Positions 12,335 through 23,947 of a stretch of DNA of 64,000 bases are shown here, piece by piece. Each line of letters begins with the position of its first letter. The stretch's first letter is position 1. The stretch comes from Punica granatum (lineage: Eukaryota > Streptophyta > Magnoliopsida > Myrtales > Lythraceae): assembly GCF_007655135.1 (NCBI RefSeq), contig NC_045129.1:11222001-11286000 (forward strand), written 5' to 3'. The notes under the pieces were generated by a model, which worked only from the letters and a program-made list of their open reading frames with translations, made no database searches and was not told the DNA's origin. The position numbers and the translations under genes were made by a program.

Positions 12335-14745
12335 AATATTACAGAAATTGTCCTATAATTTGTCCTTTTTTTACATCGATTCCTGTAAATTCATTTTGAC
12401 TTTTCCAGTCCTAAACATTTGCTCCGTTAGATATTTATGATCCAAATCGCGACTGATTATTAATCGGTGCTAACGTGGACGCAAATGGCATTAAATCTTT
12501 TCCAATTGTATTTAAAATGCGTACGTGGAAATTAAAAGAATACTAATGATGGTCCTAAACGTTTTTCATTTTTTGCACTTGAGTCCTATAAGTTCAATTT
12601 TGCAAAAAATAGTCCTAAAACATTTTAAAAAGTTATGGTTTTGGTCCATTTTGTACCGGCTGTTAATGGGCGATGATGTAGATGTGGACTTAACGCCTGA
12701 AAAAGGTTACGGCTGGCCGTTAATATGGTACACGTGGACCAATCATCTTAAAGATTTTTTAAAAAAATAAAAAAATTCTAAAAAATGAATAAAATTAACG
12801 AAATTTAAATAAAACTAAGAAAATTAAAAATTAAAATTTTTTTGAAAAGAATTTAAAAATATTTAATTTTTTTAAAAAAAATATTAAAAATTTTATAAAA
12901 TAGAAGAAAATTACATTAAATTCAAATATTTAAAAATCAATTAAATTTACAAAAATTCTAAATTTTTTTTTCAAAATAAGAAAATTCAAAAATAAATAAA
13001 AATAAAAATTCAAAGTTATTACAAAAAAAAGTTCATAAAAATTTAAAAGGGTTAATAACAAAAAAAAAGGTCTAAACTTTTTGCATTTTAACAATTCTAG
13101 CACAAACTTTTTTTCTTAGTATAAAAAAGCACAAATTTTCAATTTGATAACAATTTTAGCACAACATGAAATTTTATTGAGGCCATGGAGGGCGCCGACG
13201 ACCTTAATCGCGAGGGAGGGTGCCAACGACCCCAATCGGGGAGTGATGTCTGGAGTCGTGGATATCCTCGCCGGAATAAGGAAAATCCCCAATTTGAGGG
13301 TTCTCCTGACTTTTGGGGGCGGGGGCCTTGATTCCGGTCACCACCTCCCTGATTGGAATCGCTGGCGCCCTCCCCCCGATTGGGATCCTCGGCGATCTCT
13401 GTGGCTCCGATTTCTTCCAAATTAATGAAAAATTTGACGTCGTGTTATAATTATTATCAAATCAAAAGTTTGTGCATTTTTAGGTTAAGAAAAAAAGTTC
13501 GTGTTAGAATTATTAAAATGCTAAAAGTTTGTGTTTTTTTATTATTAACTCGAGTTAAAAGTATAAAAATTTTAGAATAAATTAAATAAAAAATAAAAAA
13601 TTAATCAAGTTTCCTCGTGTCTCTCTATTTCAAACAAAGAAACAGAAAAGGGAAGAGTTGGATCGGGGGACCTCTTCAGGCCACTCCTCCGATGTTGTTG
13701 GAGGCCTTAGAACCCCCGACGACATTGTCGGGAGGTAGGGGTGGCCGAAAGAGGAAACCCAGCCCCCGATCCGATCCAATCCTTCCCTCTTCTTCTCTTC
13801 AAAAGAGAGAGACGGGCAAGAGTGAAGGATCCTCCAATGACCTCACCGTAGGGAGGGGTGGCTGGAAGATCACCCTATTCGATATCTTGGTAATTTCTCA
13901 ATCCCTTCCCATTTTTCGATGAGTTTGAAAATTATCTTCCACTTTTTTTAGTTTTGTATAGTTATTTTTTAATATTAATTTCTTATTTATTATTTTCCTG
14001 ACTTTATATTTTTTTGTTTAATTTTTCTCAATCTTTAAAAAAAATGAACTTTTTATGAACTTTCTGTAATTCTTTTACAATTTTATTATAATTTTTATGT
14101 ATTTTCTTATTTTAAAAAATTTATGTGATTTTTATGAAGTTTCTTCTATTTTTCTAAAACTTTTAAATTTTAAAAATTTTTAAAAATTTTTTAAACAAAT
14201 ATATTTTTGAATTTTTTCTACTTTTTATTTAATTATGGTAATTTTATATAATTTTTAAGTTTTCTTTTCTAATTTTTATGCTTTTTAAAATGTTTAAGAA
14301 TTCTATGAAGTGCCATGCGATGGTTGGTCCAGATGTGCCATATTAACTGCTAGTTCTGCTAGTTGTAAGCTTTTTCATGGAGTTAATTCCACATCATCGT
14401 CCGTTAACGACATCTTATGGAATGAATCAAAACTATCAATTTTTGAAACAATTTAGGGCTGCTTTTTACAAAAATGAACTTATAGGACTCAAATTCACCA
14501 AATGAAAAAACTTTTAGCACCATCGCTGTAATTCTTTAAATCTCCTACTAAACATTTTAAATACACGTGAAAGAGATTTAATGTCGTTGACGTCCACGTC
14601 AGCAACGATTAACAATCAGTTGTGATTTAGACCATAAATGTCTAACATAGCAAATAATTAAGATTGAAATAGGCCAAAATTAAATATATAGGACTCAATG
14701 TTCAAAAAGGGCAAACTTATAATACCGTTTCTGTGATTTTCTCCA
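12335..14745. mobile_element. Long terminal-inverted-repeat element without transposase, copy A
   Basis: The left arm (about 12335-13040) and right arm (about 13920-14745) are inverted copies of each other. For example, GAGTCCTATAAGTTC at about 12583 returns in reverse complement at about 14475, and GATGATGTAGATGTGGA at about 12672 matches the reverse complement of the block around 14390. The outer ends read ATTACAGAAA on the left and the inverse of TTTCTGTGATTT on the right. No transposase is encoded. The centre holds a nested inverted repeat and a GC-rich segment (13620-13920). The whole structure recurs at 34058-36480. The arm length suggests a MULE-type or fold-back non-autonomous element; the superfamily is inference. 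Confidence 0.75.
13040..13560. mobile_element. Nested MITE-like inverted repeat in the centre of the long-TIR element
   Basis: GGTTAATAACAAAAAAAAAG at 13050 and the inverse of TTTTTTATTATTAACTCGAG near 13535-13556 flank about 500 bp. The arms share 'caaac(t)ttt-gcattttaacaattctagcac' type sequence in inverted orientation. The middle has GGGCGCCG-type words on one side and the inverse GGCGCCCTCC on the other. The copy at about 34762-35270 is equivalent. The short mirrored ORFs here are artefacts of the palindrome. Confidence 0.6.
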
Positions 14746-15360
14746 CCGAAGATTTTATATATATATATATATATATAAATAGAATTACCGGATTCATGTA
14801 TAAAAAAGTTGACCAGCCGTCTCCTCAGTTTTAGAGACCATATCGATGGGCTTGAGAAGGGCCTAGTAGATAAAAGGATGGAGGTCCGGCCTACATAGGA
14901 AGAAAAATACTTACGCGGTTTATTTTTTTAAAAAAAAAATTTACATCAATTTATGAAACGGCTTGACTAGCTGACTCCCGTGCGAGCAATATAAACCACG
15001 AGTTCAATGTTCACGATGCCCTCAAGCATCGGCAAAGAGAAAATTACAAATCGGGTAAATCGGTTGTCCTCCCAGTCGAGGCATGATTGTACCCTATTTA
15101 CATATTGGGGTCAATCAGGGCGGTTTATCCAATCTCACACAGGAAGCAACAAACAGTTTTGACATTAACGGCTTGGAAGATATGACCGCCCATTAAGGGA
15201 TACAACTCCTCTATATTGATTATTGACCAAGCAAATTGTTATTTCCATAATCATAAAAATCAAAGTAGAGCTGATGCCGATCTAAATCAAAACAGTAGAA
15301 AAATTCTGGAAAATTTCTTATCTGGGATGAGCTGCTCACTACCTCAAGATCATCTCAGCT
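14746..15360. other. 3' flank of the lectin receptor kinase; TA microsatellite
   Basis: A (TA)n tract lies at 14756-14777. Positions 14810-15030 match 36525-36760 in the duplicated copy (GACCATATCGATGGGCTTGA, GAGCAATATAAACCACGAGT). No ORF of interest is seen. The stretch should contain the 3' UTR of the minus-strand kinase, but I do not see a single decisive poly(A) signal. Confidence 0.5.
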
Positions 15361-17619
15361 TCATATGCAACTGCTGAATGAAGTGGGACAAGGAGGAGAG
15401 GGTATGTCTACGGTGCCTTCGAGCATCAACAGAACCTTCCTCATCGACGGGCGAAGCGAAGGCTCTTCAAGGGTGCACCAAATAGCAACCTTAACCATCC
15501 CATCGAGCTGTCCCCCGTCTACACCCTCTTCTTCATCAACTAACCTATGCAGCTCGCCCGCCTGGAAGCAGTCGTAGACCCAGTTCTCAAGGATCATCTC
15601 TTCTTCAGGAAGGCTCTGGTCCATGTTCCTCCGGCTGCATATGATCTCCAGCAGTACAATCCCGAAGCTGTAGACATCGGCCTTTGTCGTGATGGGCAGG
15701 TTCTTGTGCCATTCTGGCGCGACGTAGCCCCTCGTCCCTCGGATCCCTGTGAAGGTGTTGGTCTGATCTGGCTTCAGCAGCTTCGACAGCCCGAAGTCCG
15801 ATATCTTCGCTCGTCGGTTTTCATCGATGAGTATGTTTCCAGGCTTTATGTCACAGTGGATAATCTGCGTCTCACACTCCTCGTGGAGGTAGAGCAGACC
15901 CCGGGCTATGTTTCGCACTATTCCCATCTTCTCTTCCCAACAGAGAAGCTTCTTAGGAGCAAAGAGAAGATCAGCAAGCGACCCGTTGCTCATGTACTCG
16001 TATACCAGAAGCCTGTTGGATGTGTCGAGGCTATAACCGAGAAAGCGGACGAGGTTCCGATGATGGGTCCTCCCAATGATTTTCATCTCTGTGCGGAACT
16101 CTCTTTCCCCGTCAGTGGACACTCGTTCAAGTCTCTTAACGGCAATAGCTTGTCCAGTTGACATGGTTCCTCTATAAACTATTCCAAAGGCTCCTTTCCC
16201 GATCACTTCTCTAAAATCTCCGGTCACTTGTTTGAGCTCATCGTACGTAAATGACCTAGGTGCAACATCCTCGATCATCCTGCCAGTCCCGACCTTCGGA
16301 ATGGTTTTGTACAACCCAACACGGTTCCTGTAAAGAAGGATCCCGCAGGCTGTGATAATTACTACTGTAACTGCAATAAAAATGAGACTGACTACTAAAA
16401 TGTCCATGCGAATGCGTTCTTTTCTTCGTCCTTCAGGCCTCTGTGGGTCGCTCCTAGTCCTATTACCGGATGTCGTTTGTCCTACCTTGACAAAGACTGC
16501 ATTTGATGATCCAAGGTTCCTTCTACCATATCTTAAAGGGAGCCTCTGTTTACTGCAGGACCCGGCTTCGTAAAATGCAGCTTCGCAGTTGCAGTCCTGC
16601 AGACACTCCGTTCGACAATCACTCTCGGATGGCACAGCCACAACCGAGTAGGAATTATCGTCTGCCCATACAGTGTTGTAGACCACCGAAATGTTGTAAC
16701 TGGCAGGTGCATTGATCGCCGTGCAGCTCTCTGGCGTAAAACTCCTCTGGCAGCCTGATTTATCATTCCCACTTTGCACAAAGTCGAACCCTGGGAGGCA
16801 TTGGCATCTAGCAACTTGGTCAAAGTTGATGCAGAAGGCATTGAAGCCACATAAGCCCGTGGGGGCGCACTTGTCAGCTGTCGTCAACCACACAGTCGAC
16901 CAGTTTCCTTTCTCTGTCGTGTTATAAGAGTACAATCGGAAAATCCCATCGGGATCGATTCGTGCACGATATACTATATTAGGCGTTGCCAATCCTCGTT
17001 CAGTAAGGTTTTTCAGATATGTACCCGTGCCATTCATGAGGTAGAGAAGGCCATCGCCCGCAAGATTGAGCGTGACGGTGTCCCCTGCTCCAACAGTGCT
17101 AGTTGCCCAGTAAGCATTACCAACGGCGACAACAGCATTCGGGTACATGACAAGATTTCCATCAAGTTGCATCCTTATTCGGAAGATCCCAGTTGACGGG
17201 TCGACATCTGAAGCTGCTGAATGCAGCTGTTGTCCCGGCGGGAGGCGCTGCCCTTCTAAAAGGGTGTCGGTTGGGTAATCGAAGCTTTGCCATGTTATGT
17301 TTTGCTGAGAGTTGTAGAGGACAAAGTTTCCCGAGTCGAGCATGGAGGCAGAGACTGCGGTCTCGTTTGGGTTGGCAATGACCGTATCCAAGGTTGATTG
17401 CAGGATGAGCCCCCCATCAGCGGTGAAATGAAGGGTGGAATAGCTCGGGACAGGAGGGTCATCCCGACGGGCCATCCAGACGAGGGTCTTCTGTGGGATG
17501 CCGGCCATGAAGATGCCGATGGAATAGCCGCCGGGTCTTGGATAGAAACCGAAGGCGTATATCCCAGAGGGAGAGAGCCAGTAGGAGTTGTTTAGGGTGG
17601 CCGGGGACAGAGAAGTATC
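15361..17619 (-). pseudogene. G-type lectin S-receptor-like Ser/Thr kinase, main part (5' end cut off by a Copia insertion)
   Basis: This is a plasma-membrane receptor kinase of the LECRK/RLK1 class. The open frame runs from the LTR junction to TGA at 15361-15363. Numbering the 759-codon frame that begins in the LTR: B-lectin domain about 15-145, EGF-like Cys cluster 258-291, PAN/apple 306-386, one membrane segment 413-437, kinase about 475-745. The kinase has GKGAFGIVYRG (481-491), VAIK-type Lys502, HCDIKPGN (595-602), DFG (615-617) and APE (641-643), so it looks catalytically intact. Its first seven codons come from the LTR and there is no ATG there. The signal peptide codons lie 8 kb away at 25610-25716. 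Without the insertion, the two parts plus one copy of GTATC give a single intronless 786-aa frame, the normal family length. Called a pseudogene in this assembly because of the split. In related families these receptors act in defence and stress sensing; the ligand is unknown. Confidence 0.9.
17615..17619. other. Target-site duplication (left) of the Copia element
   Basis: GTATC lies directly outside the TG of the left LTR and matches GTATC at 25610-25614 outside the CA of the right LTR. Five base pairs is the usual Copia duplication length. It falls within the Asp-Thr codons of the receptor kinase. Confidence 0.95.
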
Positions 17620-19279
17620 TGCTAGTTCCACGGGGCGCAACGGAAGCGAAAAAGGAACAAAAATTCAAAATTTCCTACCCGTGAAACTAATTCCAAGACC
17701 TACTAGAAGAATAAGAGTAAATAAAAACGTACCTGGAATATTTAAAGTTGTCGACCGAGCGTCCCACGCGTGACGCCTCTACTGGAATCCACACCGACTT
17801 TGTCGACGAGTCTTCGAGATCGGCGGTGCTAGCGACCAACACTCGAAAGAAACACCGATGCGACACCCGAAATTTTCAGACTAATGGACCTAATTTGAGT
17901 TGAACAATTCAACCCAAATTATATATATTTTATATGCACACATATATGCACGTACATATATATATTAGCATATATATATAATATGTGTGCGCTTTTATAT
18001 ATAAGCATATATATATAATCATGCTTACTGCCCCTTTTTATAAGCAATATGGGGGGGTGAAGATGAAATCCCAACCGATGTGGGATTTAGGGAATTAAGG
18101 TTCCCTTATGACATGTGTCCTTACACATGTTAATCCACATAAAAGCCATGTGTCACCATATTAATCGTGCATCAATTTGGTCCATTTAATCTAATAAATC
18201 GAGTCTAATTAATCGACAAATTTAATCTCATTAAATATCCAATTAATTAGTCGCACCATAAATCATCTAATCTCTATTAGATGATTTTATTGTTTCAAAA
18301 TATCTCGTCAATTTAGTCGTAGTGTGTGACCCTGTAGGTTCCCAATTACGTTGACAGTAATATCAAAATCTCTATTTCAATATTACAAACAGTGAGTGGC
18401 ATCTAGCAATGCATCACTGTTACTCAAGTAATCGGAAAGTCAATTTCTCGACGAACCTTGTGACCTCCGTTACCGTGTAATATAATCCCTTTGTCCTCTA
18501 TATCTCTATTGAGCCCAAGGCATGGTCGATGACATCCTTGTATGGCTCAATATCTCTTTTTCTTGGTTTACCGGGTAAGTCTATCAGAACAAATGAGCTC
18601 GATATCATTATATCGACTCATTTGGGTATGCATACACTTTTAGACTTAACCACCAAGTGGCCGTGAGATATCGCTCCCGTTTCGTAGGAGGGACAAATCC
18701 TATCTTGATCACTCACATTCCTCTCCATGCTCTGTGGTATACCCAATAACTGTCTTTATAACCATCCTGTTACAGTGGCGTTTGACAGTATCAAAGTATA
18801 TGACATTACATGTAGGAATCTATGGTGACCTCAAGTCAAAGGACCATTACACTATAGTCACTTTGAGATATGCTAATGACAGTCACGTAACAACCCATGT
18901 AGCAATCTCATGGCGGATCAGTCCTATACACATTACTCTTAATGTATACATGTGGTGTGATTTGATATCTCCATATCCATGACCTATGAGATTTGATCAT
19001 CAATCAACACTTACACTAATCTAACCGTATTATCGTTGTCCTAATTAACGATAATACTTTGACTATGGACATTTAGGAATAATGTTCAGTAATTATAGGA
19101 TCTCACAATCAAGTCACACTTGATGCCTATTGAACCTACTATTCCAAGGACATTATTGTGTAAAATCATATTTAGCGCAATCTACACAATAACAGATATG
19201 CCTCGTAATATAATGAAATACATGTCATATTACAGAACTGATGATAGATTGCATCCAGGGCATACACCAATTCCCAACA
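17620..19279 (-). mobile_element. Copia 3' LTR (left copy, element on minus strand)
   Basis: This is 1660 bp, TG...CA in window orientation (TGCTAGTTCC to ATTCCCAACA). It matches 23948-25609 with about six substitutions and one 2-bp difference in a G run seen by eye. An AT-rich stretch with repeated TATATA lies at 17925-18022. Because the element runs on the minus strand, this is its 3' LTR, and it sits immediately upstream of the receptor kinase body in the same orientation. The ORF at 18734-18982 has no known domain and is repeated in the other LTR. Confidence 0.95.
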
Positions 19280-19291
19280 ATCTCCCACTTG
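19280..19291 (-). other. Polypurine tract of the Copia element
   Basis: On the minus strand AAGTGGGAGATT abuts TGTTGGGAATTGG, the first bases of the LTR. This is the standard plus-strand primer position in plant Copia elements. Confidence 0.85.
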
Positions 19292-19293
19292 CA

Positions 19294-22200
19294 CTAGAGC
19301 CAATCTGGCATCTGTCTAATGCCAATAGATCTAGTGTGAGCCTCGTGCTTGCGCTGCACAAGAGGCTTCGTAAGTGGATCTGCAGATTCTCATCTGTTGG
19401 TATTCTGCATATCTTCACATCTCCTCTGTCAATAATCTCGCGAATGAGATGGAAGCGCCTGAGTATATGTTTGGATCGTTGGTGAGACATGGGTTCCTTA
19501 GCTTGCGCAATGGCTCCATTGTTGTCACAATAGAGATCCACTGGGTTTGCGATGCTAGGAACCACAGCAAGTTCTGTTATGAACTTCTTGATCCAAACGG
19601 CCTCTTTTGCAGCGTTAGAGGCAGCAATATACTCGGCCTCTGTGGTAGAGTCGGCTACTGTCTCCTGTTTGGAACTCTTCCAACTCACAGCACCTCCATT
19701 CAGGCAGAACACATACCCTGACTGCGATCTACTGTCGTCCTTATCGGTCTGGAAGCTAGCATCGGTGTAACCTCTTACAACGAGCTCTTCTTCGCTTCCA
19801 TATACCAAAAACATCTCCTTAGTCCTTCGTAAGTACTTAAGGATGTTCTTTACTGCAATCCAGTGTCTTTCACCTGGATCTGATTGGTATCGACTCGTCA
19901 TACTCAAAGCATACGAGACATCTGATCGAGTGCATAACATAGCATACATGATAGATCCAATAGCTGACGCATATGGAATCCTATTCATTCTGTCCCTCTC
20001 CTCTCGAGTAGAAGGACTCTGAGCCTTCGAAAGGCTTATGCCATGTAACATAGGCAGCGACCCTTTCTTAGAATCCTGCATGCTAAAGCGCCGAAGCACT
20101 TTATCTATGTATGCACTCTGACTTAGGCCAAGCAGTCTCTTGGATCTATCTCTATAGATCCTAATACCTAGCACGTAGGTAGCTTCGCCTAAGTCCTTCA
20201 TAGAGAAACACCTTCCCAACCAAGTCTTCACAGACTGTAGGGAAGGAATGTCATTCCCAATCAGAAGTATGTCGTCTACATACAACACCAGGAAGATTAC
20301 TACGCTCCCACTAACCTTCTTGTAAACACAGGGTTCATCTTCATTCTTGATGAAACCAAACTCTTTGATTGCATCATCAAAACGAAGATTCCAGCTCCTA
20401 GAAGCTTGCTTCAGTCCATAAATAGACCGTTGTAGCTTACAAACCTTTCCGGCACAATGTGGATCGACAAAACCCTCAGGTTGTGTCATAAACACATCCT
20501 CGAGGAGCTTCCCGTTCAGGAAAGCAGTTTTGACATCCATTTGCCAGATCTCATAATCATAATAAGCTGCAATTGCAAGCAAGATCCTGATGGATTTAAG
20601 CATAGCTACCGGGGAAAAAGTTTCATCATAGTCAACACCATGAACTTGTCTGAAACCTTTTGCCACAAGTCGGCCCTTAAAGGTAATCACATTACCGTCC
20701 ATGTCAGTCTTCTTCTTGAAGACCCACTTACACCCAATGGGTTTTGCCCCTTCAGGTGGATCAACCAAAGTCCATACTTGGTTAGTGTACATGGACTCCA
20801 TCTCAGATCTCATGGCCTCCAGCCATTTATCAGAGTCTGGGCCTATTACGGCTTCCGCATAGGTTGTAGGCTCATCATTATCTATGAGCAATACGTCATT
20901 GTCTTGAGTCACGAGAAATCCATATCTCTCGGGCTCATGGCGTATCCTACTAGACCTACGAGGCTCCTGTGTCACCTGTGTAGAAGATTGTGCCACAACA
21001 ACTTGTGGTACTTGTTCTGCAACATCGCCCGTCGATTGGTCAATGTCATTTTGTGGTAGAACTTCCCCAAGTTCTAATTTCCTCCCACTAGTTCCTTTGG
21101 AGAGAAACTCTTTCTCAAGGAATACCGCAGTTCGAGCGACAAACACTTTGTCCTCGATGGGATTATAGAAATAGTATCCTCGAGTTTCCTTAGGATACCC
21201 CACGAAGTAACATTTGTCCGATTTAGGGCCAAGCTTATCCGAAGACAATCTCTTCACATAAGCTTCGCAACCCCATATCTTTAGAAAAGACATCTTGGGA
21301 CGTTTCCCATACCACATCTCATATGGTGTCCTTTCAACTGATTTCGACGGAGCATTGTTTAATATGAGAGTAGCTGTCTGTAGAGCATATCCCCAGAAGG
21401 AGTCAGGTAAGTTTGCATGACTCATCAAAGATCGAACCATATCTAATAAAGTTCGATTCCTCCTCTCAGCTACACCATTCCATTGTGGTGTTCCAGGTGG
21501 AGTCAGTTGAGATAAAATCCCACACTGTTTAAGATAGTCAGCGAACTCATAGCTCAAATATTCACCTCCTCGATCTGATCGAAGAACTTTAATGCTCTTA
21601 CCCAACTGATTCTCCACTTCATTCTTAAATTCTTTGAACTTTTCAAAGGATTCAGATTTGTGTTTCATCAAAAACACATATCCAAATCTACTGAAATCAT
21701 CAGTAAATGTAATGAAGTAGAGATACCCACCTCTAGCAAGCTTGTTCACTGGTCCACATACATCGGTATGTATGAGAGCCAAAAGATCACTAGCTCGCTC
21801 ACCTTTTCCGGTAAAAGGGGCCTTAGTCATTTTCCCCATTAAGCAAGGTTCGCATGTCTCGATCGATTCTAAATCAAACGAGTCCAGTAATCCATCCTTA
21901 TGGAGTCTAGAGATGCGATTCTCGCTAATATGGCCTAAACGACAATGCCAGAGGTAAGTCGGGTTCGAATCATTAGATTTGAGCCGTTTGGTTTCCACAT
22001 TATAAATAGGCGTATCTAGATCAAGAACATACAGACCATTACTTAAATGTGCACTGCCATAATATACATCATTCATGTACATAGAACAACACTTGTTCTT
22101 TATAGTGAAACAAAATCCCTTCTTGTCCAAACAAGAAACAGATATTATGTTTCTACTAATAGCAGGTACATAATAACAGTCGTTAAGATCTAATACAAGC

Positions 22201-23246
22201 CCAGTAGGTAAAACTAGGTGATAAGTCCCTACAGTTAATGTAGCAACTCTTGCTCCATTTCCAACTCGTAGGTCCACCTCGCCCTTTGTCAACGATCTAC
22301 TGTCCTTTAGGTCCTGCATATTTCCACAAATATGAGTACCACATCCGGTATCTAATACCCAAGATGTAGAAGTAGTAGATACATTAATCTCTATAACATG
22401 GATACCTGAAGTGGAAGTCTCACTTCCCTTCTTCTTCTTCAACTCTTCCAGGTATATCTTACAATTCTGCTTCCAATGTCCAGTGTTGCCACAATGGAAG
22501 CAGTAATCATTCTTCGCCACCTTGGCTTTAGGCTTCAACGCACCCAAGTCAAAATTGGATGCACCTTTAGCCTTCTTGCCTTTACTCTTGCTCTTGCCCT
22601 TTCTTTTGGTCCCTTGGACCATTAGAACGGACGTCCCCTTGCTGATATCATGCTCAGCTGTTCTCAACATGCTAAGCAGTTCAGGCAATGGTTTATTGTA
22701 GTCATTCATATTATAGCTCATAATGAACTGACTATAACTGCTGGGCAGCGACTGTAGGACTAAATCTGTGGCCAACTCTTGACCAAGAGGAAATCCCAGT
22801 CTTCCCAGAGTCTCAACGTACCCAATCATCTTGAGTACATGAAGACCCACCGGGCTACCCTCAGTCAACCTTGCCTGAAAAGGTGCTTTAGAGATCTCGA
22901 ATCTCTCATGTCGGGCCTGCTCTTGATAGAGCTGCCTGAGATGCACGATCATATCGTACGCCTTCATGTTCTCGTGTTGCTTCTGAAGCTCCGAGTCCAT
23001 GGTGACTAACATGAGACATCCGACGTTTACGGCATCATCATGATGCTTACTATAAGCATCTTTCTCAGCTTGGGGGGCATCGTCAGGCGGTGGCGCAAGA
23101 AGAGGTTGCTCTAAGACATATAGCTTCTTTTCTTGGGTGAGAACAATTCTCAAGTTTCGATACCAACCAAGGAAATTATTCCCTGACAGTTTGTCCTTAT
23201 CAAGGACGGATCGCAAACAGAAAGTACTAGAAGTGCTCCCTGCCAT
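19294..23246 (-). CDS. Copia gag-pol polyprotein (one apparent frame break near the 3' end)
   Basis: The frame is open from 23270; the more likely start is the ATG at 23246, which begins MAGSTSS. Numbering from 23270: gag of the UBN2 type about 20-230, zinc knuckle CFHCGNTGHWKQNC 257-270, protease motif WVLDTGCGTHICG with DTG at 307-309, then a GAG-pre/integrase section with IHTDVCGPV and a second Asp in RSDRGGEYL near 560. RT has YVDDILL near 1000. RNase H follows with GYTDASF and TEAEYIAAS. All catalytic words are present. Near 19380 a single-base indel appears to shift the final ~30 codons: the long frame runs on through the purine tract into the LTR (stop at 19230), whereas the neighbouring frame stops at TAG 19294-19296, just before the purine tract. 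Whether the element is still active is therefore uncertain. Confidence 0.9.
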
Positions 23247-23270
23247 GGTAACTACCATAGAAATATACAA

Positions 23271-23932
23271 AATAAGTATTATGACACAACAATATTTAAT
23301 GAGGACTTTATAAATATTGCTCCCACTATTTATATCAAATCAATGACCCTCAACATTGATTCAGAGAATATCATTCACATAGTAGCTCAAGATCCATATC
23401 TCACCAAGCTCTGAGTCAGCGAGGGCTGATTCACCCAAAACTGGCTATTTAGGTAGGGAACTCACTTTCCCAATTGCATCACATGCAACTCTTGATTAGT
23501 TGAGTGAATAACTCCTTATTCAAATCTATCTTATAGATCGATGCCCAACTACATGCCTCTGAACTCCTAATCCTATTAGGCTTGCTCAGTTAAGTCCGAC
23601 CCACTGGTAAACACAACGTCTTACTAGGATAGATAAGGGCATCCTGCGAAGGCAAGGTCTACACACTCATCGATCTTGGTCTTGACGAGCGTTACACGGT
23701 GGAAGGATATGGACTTAATATTTTGAGGGATTTGATTAACATTTAATCGATCTCACTATACACTATTATGTAACTATTACATAATAGTCCACACGTATAA
23801 CTATTATACTAACACAACTAGGACATAGTCCATGTCTAACAGTCATGCATCGCAAATATCAAACATAATCATACCAGTACCAAGCATAAAATCATATTTT
23901 ATGCTATTATCTACTCAGATTCTAACTAGCTA
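23271..23932 (-). other. Copia 5' untranslated internal region
   Basis: This is about 660 bp between the primer-binding site and the gag start. No ORF is apparent. It is expected to carry the leader and packaging region of the element RNA; I see no specific motif. Confidence 0.6.
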
Positions 23933-23945
23933 GGCTCTGATACCA
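23933..23945 (-). other. Primer-binding site for initiator Met tRNA
   Basis: The minus strand reads TGGTATCAGAGCC, two bases after the end of the 5' LTR. This complements the 3' end of plant initiator-methionine tRNA, the usual primer for Copia elements. It is not a tRNA gene. Confidence 0.9.
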
Positions 23946-23947
23946 AT

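Noticed and set aside
13139..13425. Overlapping 93-codon frames on both strands
   Set aside because: Mirror images produced by a palindromic repeat.
15547..16161. 204-codon plus-strand frame
   Set aside because: Antisense shadow of the lectin receptor kinase domain.
18734..18982. 82-codon frame repeated at 25064-25312
   Set aside because: Lies inside both Copia LTRs; duplication reflects LTR identity, not selection. No domain.
20457..21059. 200-codon plus-strand frame
   Set aside because: Antisense shadow of the Copia polyprotein.
23933..23945. tRNA-like sequence TGGTATCAGAGCC
   Set aside because: It is the Copia primer-binding site; no cloverleaf around it.
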